Source: Elysia marginata | Lineage: Eukaryota > Mollusca > Gastropoda > Plakobranchidae | Assembly: GCA_019649035.1 (NCBI GenBank) | Contig: BMAT01002771.1 | Location: forward strand, 942,328 to 964,957 | Direction: 5' to 3' | DNA length: 22,630 nt | Shown: piece after piece, positions 20,601 to 22,630 of the stretch | Numbering within the stretch: the stretch's first letter is position 1 | Layout of the letters: every line of letters starts with the position of its first letter | Translations under genes and position numbers: made by a program | The notes under the pieces: generated by a model | What the model saw: the letters and a program-made list of their open reading frames with translations, nothing else | What the model was told of the DNA's origin: nothing | Database searches by the model: none

Positions 20601-22312
20601 AAAAAAAAAAGTGAAGAAAATTTAACTTCAAGTCCTATATATTCACAAAGTCAAAAGGGCCTTAATCCGATGTTTTAACAACCTTTAAAACATGTTTTCC
20701 ATTTTTTTTGTTGCTCTCATAAGTGGATATGATGAAAAGCATCAAGGGCAAAAAAAATTTCAATAAAACTGACAAAGTACTGGAAAAAGGCCCATTTTGA
20801 TTTTCATGAATTGACTGGCACCACTTGTAGACTCATTTAGTGGTTAATTGTTCTTTTGACAAGAAGACAACTTTGATTTCCTTTTTTTTTCCTTACACCT
20901 TTTTTTAAAGCAACCTTTATGGATAGCCTAAAATATGTTTCCTTTTTTTTGTCTTTCAGAGAGAGCATTTTTAATTCTTTGACTTAGCTGATAGGCTTGA
21001 TAAATGCTCTTTGATCATTAAAACTTGTTATATTACCTTTCAGGCCAGTGTTTATAGAACTAGAATTCAAGACAACAGGGCAGAGTGGAGTGATATTCTA
21101 CACAGCTGGTGAAAACCACCTGGACTTCCTTGGTCTTTACATGGAGGATGGGCAGCTGGTCTTTGGCTTCAACTGTGGAACTGGTGCTGCCATAATGAAA
21201 AGTCCACAGGTTTACAATGATGGCAACTGGCACAAGGTATTCAGCCAAATTTTTGTTGCCATCACTCTTAACTAATGGAAAAAAATTTTTTTTTTTAAAT
21301 CCATTCTCATAAGCGACTTGTGCAATAATCATTCCTCTACCTTACATAAAGTTTTAGATTTAAAAAATACATATTTAGTTTAGAAATTTTAAAATTGCAA
21401 CAGATTTCGAACAATTTTTAGCATGTCAATTTTGTTGCCATTGCTTGTAACTAATTAAAAAAAAACTAACAAATTTTTTGGGTCTATTTTTATGAACCTC
21501 TTGTGCAATAGTCATTCCTCTACCTTATGATAAAGTTTTAGATGTAAAAAAAATTATGCATTATTTAGAAGTTCTAAAATGGTACCAGATTTCATTACAT
21601 GTATTTTTGTGAAAATTAATTTTTTTTCTGCTAACTTTTACCTGACTGTCATATTAATACATTAATTGTGTTGGAAATAATAAAAACGACAAATAAAAAC
21701 AAGAAAACTTAAATTTTTTTATATACAACATGTCTCCTCATGCATACACAAAAAGATAAAATGTAATCTAAAAAAATGTTAGGCAGAAAAGTTTCAAGAA
21801 AAACTATATTGAAATTGAATTATTGACACCTTTGAATTTGAAAAAAAAAAAGCAATTCCTAACATATCCCTTCAGCAAGTCAGTAAAGTTTGGTGTCTTT
21901 TACATTTGAGATCTAGTAGTAAAGAAAGGTAATTTATTTACTCGGCCACAGTGCCTAAATTTTGCTCATATATCAATATAAAGTTGATCAAGTATTTTTC
22001 TCCCTTGACCATAATATCTATAATATAATCGTCTTTCCAGGCACTCTTTGCCAAAGGTGCACTCTTTGAATATGGGTGATGGACTTCTTGTGAGAAAAAG
22101 TTTTTGAAATGAGAAAATTTCATGAGTTTCCTTTTGTTTGTCGCCAGGTCAAGTTCAGCCGCATATCTCAAGAAGGGGAACTACATGTTAATGGTGAGCA
22201 GGTGGCGGTGGGCAGAAGTCAAGGTACCACAAGATCTCTCAATACAAGGGCGCCATACTTTATTGGAGGCATAAGTGAGGAGGCTACCAAAATAGCCCAC
22301 AAAAATCTTAAT
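345..22312 (+). CDS. LAMA: Laminin subunit alpha, partial: coiled-coil end plus LG1-LG4 (17 exons)
   Basis: This gene encodes the long arm end of a secreted basement-membrane laminin. The coiled coil joins the beta and gamma chains, and the LG domains bind integrins, dystroglycan, heparin and sulfatides (family knowledge). The joined coding sequence is 345-533, 2334-2488, 2946-3116, 3491-3569, 4948-5143, 5466-5613, 9616-9740, 10618-10952, 12981-13074, 14366-14483, 15388-15534, 16426-16571, 17751-17930, 18899-18975, 19632-19800, 21044-21236 and 22148-22312. Every intron is GT-AG, and the outgoing and incoming phases agree at all 16 junctions. The total is 2687 nt with no internal stop. Four LG domains each show the (N/G)DGxWH strand motif. 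LG2 and LG3 keep the C-terminal cysteine pair. Two N-glycosylation sequons occur, at N15 and N124. The start codon, short-arm domains, rest of LG4 and LG5 lie outside the window. Subtype (alpha1/2 or alpha3/5) is not settled. Exon edges were read by eye without transcript support. Confidence 0.93.
619..631. repeat. Poly-C tract (C13)
   Basis: A run of 13 C lies in intron 1, shortly after the exon 1 donor. It is a length-unstable homopolymer, of use mainly as a warning about assembly accuracy here. Confidence 0.9.
752..969. repeat. 109-bp tandem duplication, two copies
   Basis: Copies lie at 752-860 and 861-969 with an exact 109-bp period and four substitutions by eye. Each runs from ACAAAACAACAGATGC to CTCCGCGCACTCCGAGAGCT. 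The CG-containing 3' part is far richer in G and C than the surrounding intron. The unit is not a multiple of three, so the repeated minus-strand peptides it can encode shift frame between copies and are unlikely to be real. It abuts the transposase relic on its right. Confidence 0.9.
970..1640 (+). mobile_element. Degenerate Tc1/mariner-superfamily transposase relic
   Basis: Pieces of a DDE transposase can be read in shifting frames. At about 1070-1105 is IIFIDEKDF (first catalytic D, codon 1082). Near 1207-1260 is VIVSAGVCWIDKTEIF. Near 1330-1378 is ILEQDNATLHTSCATQQFL (second D, codon 1341). Near 1413-1433 is WLAQFPDLN (third D, codon 1431), followed by an AMWDSLVEK-like piece. These match the order and spacing of mariner-type transposases, but the second and third Asp are 30 codons apart in one frame and several stops and frameshifts intervene. 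It is inactive. The right end is uncertain and I found no convincing terminal inverted repeats. Confidence 0.75.
1641..2333 (+). other. Rest of intron 1
   Basis: AT-rich sequence. Two short copies of TGAGGTTCAT occur near 1660-1700. I see no exon or recognisable element here. It ends in the exon 2 acceptor. Confidence 0.5.
2334..2488 (+). CDS. Laminin alpha exon 2: last coiled-coil segment before LG1
   Basis: The acceptor follows CTTCCCTAG and the donor is GTGAGG. The split codon G|TG gives V63. Phase out is 0. The residues (63-114) include ELKDMVKKLSDVADRVSEKS and end KIAQARDEANR, the family's characteristic helix end (A-R-x-x-A-N) just before the first LG strand. The helical register runs on from the previous exon, which supports the 1.8-kb intron between them. 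Confidence 0.92.
2782..2949 (+). repeat. Duplicated 3' splice-site segment
   Basis: TTTACTCACTCATTATG plus TATCAG occurs at 2782-2805 and again at 2922-2945, where it forms the real exon 3 acceptor. The offset is 140 bp, with about two differences over 28 bases. The upstream copy would add 140 nt (not a multiple of three) and runs into TAA, so it should be a decoy. Confidence 0.8.
2946..3116 (+). CDS. Laminin alpha exon 3: start of LG1
   Basis: The acceptor follows CATTATGTTATCAG and the donor is GTAAGT. It has 57 codons with phase 0 at both ends. It begins IKVGLSFLGNTTV, the usual entry into LG1, and continues to the strand ALLMYVGNN. A sequon NTT lies at N124. The start of LG1 (short linker, then FxGxT and an R-N-P-P segment) recalls alpha3/5-type chains, but I cannot prove subtype. 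A near copy of its acceptor lies 140 bp upstream. Confidence 0.93.
3117..3490 (+). other. Intron 3
   Basis: AT-rich. A short cluster of TTTCAAGA words lies near 3265-3305. Nothing else is recognised. Confidence 0.5.
3491..3569 (+). CDS. Laminin alpha exon 4: LG1 insert with furin-type site
   Basis: The acceptor follows CTGCCACCAG and the donor is GTGAGA. Phase is 0 in and 1 out (79 nt), so skipping it would break the frame. It starts SKRRKRS, a polybasic RRKR motif suited to proprotein convertases, and ends in the acidic run FDDEDE. Residues 172-197 fall where an ordinary LG domain goes directly from the YVGN strand to the DYLGLEL strand, so the exon encodes an inserted loop. Confidence 0.85.
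3632..3708 (+). ncRNA. Candidate intronic hairpin (miRNA-like or small inverted repeat)
   Basis: Arms 3632-3655 and 3685-3708 are complementary over 24 positions with two mismatches. The core GACAAACCAAGTGCAG pairs perfectly with CTGCACTTGGTTTGTC. The loop is about 29 nt. The size suits a short pre-miRNA-like stem, but pairing fades outside the arms, and a true precursor would usually pair for longer. I do not recognise either arm as a known miRNA. It could equally be a relic of a foldback element. It lies in intron 4, sense to the laminin gene. Confidence 0.35.
3860..4470 (+). mobile_element. Truncated non-LTR retrotransposon (LINE), C-terminal reverse-transcriptase relic
   Basis: The tail of a LINE ORF2 is readable. 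Near 3998-4060 is LSRLNWCNSLLYGLP, then NNAAHLI, then after a frame change WLPAQTRIEYKIVVICYRC, YAPSYLKDLLSLY, VGNRAFEQCALVVWNALPLS and FNFKTLLKTYFF, ending at a TAG at 4468-4470. These are the conserved C-terminal blocks of jockey/CR1-type ORF2 proteins. Damage: a TAG at 4076-4078 where the family usually has Gln, and a one-base loss near 4150. It is 5'-truncated and dead. The 3' untranslated part may continue past 4470. Confidence 0.85.
4471..4947 (+). other. Rest of intron 4
   Basis: AT-rich, possibly starting with the 3' untranslated tail of the LINE relic. I see no further element. It ends in the exon 5 acceptor. Confidence 0.4.
4948..5143 (+). CDS. Laminin alpha exon 5: end of LG1 insert and central LG1 strands
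   Basis: The acceptor follows CATTCCACACAG and the donor is GTAACT. Phase is 1 in and 2 out. It encodes A198 (split) then VCPHCKSAPLKRERRQ, giving a CxxC motif and a second basic RERR motif. The normal LG strands follow: DYLGLELRGGNVVF, VNLGSG and VNDGKWH. CPHC supplies the only cysteines of LG1. Confidence 0.93.
5144..5465 (+). other. Intron 5
   Basis: Ordinary AT-rich intron with a pyrimidine-rich 3' end. Nothing else is recognised. Confidence 0.55.
5466..5613 (+). CDS. Laminin alpha exon 6: LG1 strands
   Basis: The acceptor follows TTTTTTTACAG and the donor is GTGAGT. The split codon AG|G gives R263. Phase out is 0. It reads IGKTATLTV, an acidic loop (SESQEDDVNEGTTEG), then QIVVGGLPDDFT, the conserved LG GGLP turn. 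Confidence 0.93.
6440..6866 (+). pseudogene. Unidentified decayed ORF, possibly transposase C-terminus
   Basis: An open frame from about 6562 to TAA at 6865-6867 reads VNVGQRYIVNKKKTTFNW, then HKKVRGWWKGFIDFIYDLDL and a lysine-rich end. The pattern basic-x-x-WWK-x-F-I-x-F-I-x-D-L recalls the segment of piggyBac-type transposases that follows the catalytic core, but the match is loose and no catalytic Asp is visible. Related frames seem to extend upstream to about 6440 with stops. There are no splice signals joining it to laminin. I would call it mobile-element derived with low confidence. Confidence 0.3.
6956..7125 (-). mobile_element. tRNA-derived SINE-like segment, minus strand
   Basis: Read on the minus strand, GCGCCGATGGCTAATTCAG resembles a tRNA 5' half with an A box, and GGGGTTGATCCCCACACTAG resembles a T arm and B box that has lost one C (consensus GGTTCRANYCC). 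The distance between them suits a tRNA-like head. The cloverleaf is not intact. Minus-strand sequence upstream of the head (to about 7125) also looks repeat-like, so the borders are uncertain. Confidence 0.4.
7308..7434 (+). repeat. CT-rich dispersed repeat, copy 1
   Basis: Starts TCCTCCTTTTTATCATAG and ends CCATGAGTTTCTACTGC. It is clearly homologous, with indels, to 8051-8179 in the same orientation. Pyrimidine-rich CTCTGTCT words fill the middle. Confidence 0.8.
7466..7490. repeat. Left arm of a perfect 25-bp inverted repeat
   Basis: The sequence from GTTTGTCACAGG to CCAGTTTGTCAC is the exact reverse complement of 7825-7849. The arms are separated by 334 bp. The arm itself contains two copies of GTTTGTCAC. 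Confidence 0.9.
7823..7987 (+). repeat. Degenerate minisatellite with GTGACAAACTGGTCCT-like units
   Basis: About ten imperfect units built on GACAAACTGG(T/A)(T/C)CC, some interrupted by ATGATAAACT. The first two units form the right arm (7825-7849) of the 25-bp inverted repeat. The array runs into a poly-C tract at 7991-8006. Confidence 0.85.
7991..8006. repeat. Poly-C tract (C16)
   Basis: Sixteen C in a row at the end of the minisatellite. The count may be unreliable in any assembly. Confidence 0.9.
8051..8179 (+). repeat. CT-rich dispersed repeat, copy 2
   Basis: Starts TCCTCCTATTTATCAAAG and ends CCATGAGTTTCTTCTGC. It is the partner of 7308-7434 in direct orientation, about 743 bp apart. 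The pair brackets the inverted repeat and minisatellite. Confidence 0.8.
8621..8656. repeat. (CT)18 microsatellite
   Basis: Eighteen CT units in intron 6, followed by a T run. No function is implied. Confidence 0.95.
9076..9463 (+). repeat. Dispersed ~0.4-kb repeat family, copy 1 (intron 6)
   Basis: Starts CATTCTGTCCAAATGAGTCG and ends near GACTGGTTTCAAGACA. It shares many long blocks with 17964-18390 in the same order and orientation, for example AAAGTTTAGTGGGTG, CCCCTTTCTGAAATTT and CTACCTTCCAATTTCGAC. No coding capacity, terminal inverted repeat, A/B box or poly-A tail is visible. The family is not recognised. Confidence 0.85.
9616..9740 (+). CDS. Laminin alpha exon 7: end of LG1
   Basis: The acceptor follows TAACTAACCAG and the donor is GTAAAT. 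Phase is 0 in and 2 out. It reads VPKGMTTTPYKGTIEELKFD, then GLWNF, and ends at the LG1-LG2 border. The usual LG 'GC' position here is GT (T325), and no later cysteine follows, so LG1 lacks the standard C-terminal disulfide. It follows a 4-kb intron, but phase and fold continue. Confidence 0.92.
9741..10617 (+). other. Intron 7
   Basis: AT-rich, 877 bp. I see no recognisable element or second exon. Confidence 0.5.
10618..10952 (+). CDS. Laminin alpha exon 8: most of LG2
   Basis: The acceptor follows CTATTGTCAG and the donor is GTGAAC. The split codon AG|A gives R354. Phase out is 1. It encodes residues 355-465, the largest exon here. Readable strands are YGYAVL, RVELSFKTYSEDGLMFYMGN, DYFALEIKHGHVHFRFDLG, YNDGEWHKL and ATLLIDD. 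It carries most of the LG2 sandwich. Confidence 0.95.
11883..12188 (-). pseudogene. piggyBac-type transposase N-terminal exon relic
   Basis: It starts MDQPDPSGLHERNR with one in-frame stop at codon 26 (12113-12111, TGA, one transition from Arg CGA). It then continues through about 70 further acidic codons to a TAG just after CCAGGTAAG. The minus-strand position close to the element's right end fits the 5' end of the transposase gene. The downstream catalytic part is missing, so no active enzyme can be made. Confidence 0.65.
12355..12425. repeat. Subterminal palindromes of the piggyBac-like element
   Basis: GGGCCGATCTAATCGGCC (near 12366-12383) and GGCCGATTGAATCGGCTC (near 12407-12424) are two related near-palindromes just inside the right terminus. 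Subterminal repeats near the ends are common in piggyBac elements and may serve as transposase contact sites. Here this is inference from position only. Confidence 0.6.
12981..13074 (+). CDS. Laminin alpha exon 9: LG2 strands
   Basis: The acceptor follows TTCCTTCTCAG and the donor is GTACAC, a weaker donor. Phase is 1 in and 2 out. It reads EIQLVGAGKLNNLETTDDIY, then IGGVDNVLHLHW, with the last W497 split. This is the IGGV strand and turn of LG2. It lies 3' of the intron holding the piggyBac-like element. Confidence 0.9.
13252..14121. mobile_element. pogo/Tigger-like non-autonomous DNA transposon
   Basis: The left end is TA-CAGTTGAAACCT (13250 on). The right end read in reverse complement is TA-CAGTGGAAACCT (14123 back). 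That is 11 of 12 matching terminal bases, flanked by TA on both sides. CTCATAATTCGAA at 13262-13274 recurs inverted at 14038-14050, set back by about 58 bp, so the right terminus seems to have gained an insertion. CAGT(T/G)GAA ends with TA duplication are typical of pogo/Tigger relatives. The 870-bp interior has no readable transposase and includes a C-rich stretch near 13520-13860. Confidence 0.65.
14366..14483 (+). CDS. Laminin alpha exon 10: end of LG2
   Basis: The acceptor follows TTTTTTTTCTGCAG and the donor is GTAAAC. Phase is 2 in and 0 out. It reads FDGCMKDVKIAREDVDLFEN and ends KGCIPK. Cysteines C507 and C533 form the expected LG C-terminal pair. Confidence 0.95.
14484..15387 (+). 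other. Intron 10
   Basis: AT-rich, 904 bp. No recognisable element was found. Confidence 0.5.
15388..15534 (+). CDS. Laminin alpha exon 11: start of LG3
   Basis: The acceptor follows CTCACTTTTTAG and the donor is GTAATT. It has 49 codons with phase 0 at both ends. It reads ITHIVSFPSYKDGYMGVPPV, then FDLTFKMKTEKDTALLMLAQ, the first strands of LG3. Confidence 0.93.
15659..15900 (+). mobile_element. tRNA-derived SINE with A and B boxes
   Basis: It has a pol III A box TGGCTCAGTGG (15671-15681) and B box GGTTCAATTCC (15716-15726) with 34 bases between them. Both fit the consensus. A non-tRNA body follows, including CCTTGGGAAAGCAACTTATCC, and it ends near GAAATAAATATGATTTGAG. The tRNA-like head cannot close an acceptor stem or anticodon arm cleanly, so it is a retroposon rather than a tRNA gene. 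It is sense-oriented in intron 11. Confidence 0.85.
16426..16571 (+). CDS. Laminin alpha exon 12: central LG3
   Basis: The acceptor follows TTTTTTAACCAG and the donor is GTTAGT. Phase is 0 in and 2 out. It reads SNVFAVFMSEGKIVVGEQL and then YGDGEWHYVSIMKMQQR, with the LG3 version of the DGxWH motif. Confidence 0.92.
16572..17750 (+). other. Intron 12
   Basis: AT-rich, 1.18 kb. A short TAGATAGATAGATC run lies near 17155-17170. No gene or element was recognised. Confidence 0.5.
17751..17930 (+). CDS. Laminin alpha exon 13: LG3 strands
   Basis: The acceptor follows TTTAATGACAG and the donor is GTAAGA. The split codon AG|A gives R634. Phase out is 2. It reads ITISIDDTEMMEDDG, LYFGGLPLG and GIAGCMGDITINK. 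C685 is the first cysteine of the LG3 pair. Confidence 0.94.
17964..18390 (+). repeat. Dispersed ~0.4-kb repeat family, copy 2 (intron 13)
   Basis: Starts CATTCTGTCCAAATGAGTCG, only about 33 bp after the exon 13 donor, and ends near GACTGGTTGCAAGACA. It is homologous throughout to 9076-9463. This copy is about 40 bp longer, mainly through sequence around 18065-18105 and a short block (AATGATACCAATATCTG) before the last shared segment. Confidence 0.85.
18583..18744. repeat. 81-bp tandem duplication
   Basis: Copies lie at about 18583-18663 and 18664-18744, sharing CAAAAGCAATCTGTTTGTGT and TTATTTTGATTTGAGTAACC with a handful of substitutions. The period is a multiple of three, so it yields an apparent repeated peptide on the minus strand, but there is no other coding evidence. 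Confidence 0.9.
18899..18975 (+). CDS. Laminin alpha exon 14: end of LG3 and start of linker
   Basis: The acceptor follows CTTGTCTCAG and the donor is GTGGGT. The split codon AA|A gives K694. Phase out is 1. It reads FQNLAHVQDRHGVTLAECTM. C712 closes the LG3 disulfide with C685. It is too short to stand out as an open frame, but is fixed by phase and by the required cysteine. Confidence 0.9.
18976..19631 (+). other. Intron 14
   Basis: AT-rich, 656 bp. No recognisable element was found. Confidence 0.5.
19632..19800 (+). CDS. Laminin alpha exon 15: LG3-LG4 linker and first LG4 strand
   Basis: The acceptor follows TTTTGTAAACAG and the donor is GTAATG. Phase is 1 in and 2 out. It reads a proline-rich linker (VAKPTVSPDLLPDQCALPP) and then VTGIRFGGSLHSRYEYTKLP, the opening of LG4. 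C735 sits where laminin alpha chains have a linker cysteine that, in the mouse alpha2 LG4-5 structure, bonds to LG5. No RxxR site is seen in the linker, unlike the processed linkers of vertebrate alpha3 and alpha4. Confidence 0.9.
19801..21043 (+). other. Intron 15
   Basis: AT-rich, 1.24 kb. The part at about 20430-20870 is less simple in sequence (for example GGAAAGGCCTTGAAAAGCTC) and may be an old interspersed repeat, but no second copy is in the window. No exon was recognised. Confidence 0.4.
21044..21236 (+). CDS. Laminin alpha exon 16: LG4 strands
   Basis: The acceptor follows ATTACCTTTCAG and the donor is GTATTC. The split codon AA|G gives K776. Phase out is 0. It reads VFIELEFKTTGQSGVIFYTA, LDFLGLYMEDGQLVFGF, then NCGTG and YNDGNWHK. 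C820 in the NCGTG turn has no obvious partner. Confidence 0.94.
21249..21606. repeat. 179-bp tandem duplication beside the exon 16 donor
   Basis: TTTTGTTGCCAT at 21251-21262 recurs at 21430-21441, and the following blocks recur in order: CTTGTGCAATA, TCATTCCTCTACCTTA, TAAAGTTTTAGAT and CAGATTTC. Divergence and small indels are visible, so it is not recent. Copy 1 begins about 12 bp inside intron 16. Confidence 0.8.
22148..22312 (+). CDS. Laminin alpha exon 17: LG4 strands, last exon in window
   Basis: The acceptor follows TTGTTTGTCGCCAG and the donor is GTGAGT. It has 55 codons with phase 0 at both ends. It reads VKFSRISQEGELHVNGEQVA and APYFIGGISEEA. The C-terminal cysteine strand of LG4 and all of LG5 must lie downstream of 22630. 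Confidence 0.93.
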
Positions 22313-22560
22313 GTGAGTTCCTTTTTTCGAATATTTAAAGCAGTTTACTTTTCCATGCATATTTTTAATGCGAATTTTTTGCAACTCTCCTACACGTCTT
22401 GTTTATTAATGATTTTGAAGTTGCATTTGGCTTCTGTGTTTGTGGTGTTGAATCATTTAGTATTGATAAGTTCTGTTAAGACAGTTTTTACAAACTAAAT
22501 TTTTTTTTCATATTTGAGGGCTTTAAAATGCCTTTAAAAGATATTGAGATATTTCTAGAC

Positions 22561-22630
22561 ATAATAATAATAATAATTTATTTTTTATAGAGCGCCTAAA
22601 ATCCACTAAAGAGTGCTCAGTGGCGCTATA
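22561..22630. repeat. (ATA)n microsatellite and start of an interspersed repeat, cut by window end
   Basis: About six ATA units are followed by TTTATTTTTTATAGAGCGCC and then, 25 bp on, GGCGCTATA. TATAG(A)GCGCC and GGCGCTATA are inverted copies. A microsatellite followed by a TATAGCGCC word looks like the end of an interspersed repeat, but most of it lies outside the window. Confidence 0.55.

Noticed and set aside
21060..21332. Minus-strand 90-codon open frame over exon 16
   Set aside because: Antisense shadow of the LG4 exon extending into the intron; no independent support.

Overview
This is a eukaryotic, AT-rich, intron-dense stretch from an invertebrate animal. It holds the middle-to-3' part of one gene on the + strand, a laminin alpha chain, and no other host gene that I can support. 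I joined 17 coding exons by hand from GT-AG boundaries, matching codon phase and continuity of the LG fold. They lie between 345 and 22312 and sum to 2687 nt, or 895 complete codons plus one split codon at the start. The reading frame stays open across all 16 introns in the window. Residue numbers below count from the first complete codon (347-349). The gene starts before the window and continues after it.

Protein layout: the end of the alpha-chain coiled coil (residues 1 to about 113, exons 1-2); LG1 (about 117-350, exons 3-7); LG2 (about 355-536, exons 8-10); LG3 (about 537-712, exons 11-14); a linker (about 713-750, exons 14-15); and most of LG4 (about 751-895, exons 15-17). The rest of LG4 and LG5 lie beyond the right edge. 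LG1 carries an unusual insert. Its 36-residue core is bracketed by two furin-type basic motifs, contains a CPHC motif, and is encoded across exons 4 and 5.

The introns make up almost 90 percent of the window and are a graveyard of mobile DNA. Intron 1 holds a Tc1/mariner-like transposase relic next to a 109-bp tandem duplication. Intron 4 holds a strong hairpin and the 3' end of a broken non-LTR retrotransposon. Intron 6 (4 kb) holds an unidentified decayed ORF, a tRNA-derived SINE-like stretch on the minus strand, and a patchwork of direct repeats, inverted repeats and a minisatellite. Intron 8 holds a piggyBac-like element with intact TTAA flanks. Intron 9 holds a pogo/Tigger-like non-autonomous element. 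Intron 11 holds a tRNA-derived SINE. Introns 6 and 13 share a roughly 400-bp dispersed repeat. Introns 13 and 16 hold local tandem duplications.

Taxon: the AT-rich composition, CTAGAT-rich words, repeat style and two-step protostome-like exon layout would fit a mollusc, perhaps a heterobranch gastropod. This is inference; nothing in the window fixes the species. The chain looks slightly more like the alpha3/5 (LanA) group than alpha1/2, judged by the start of LG1, but that is uncertain.
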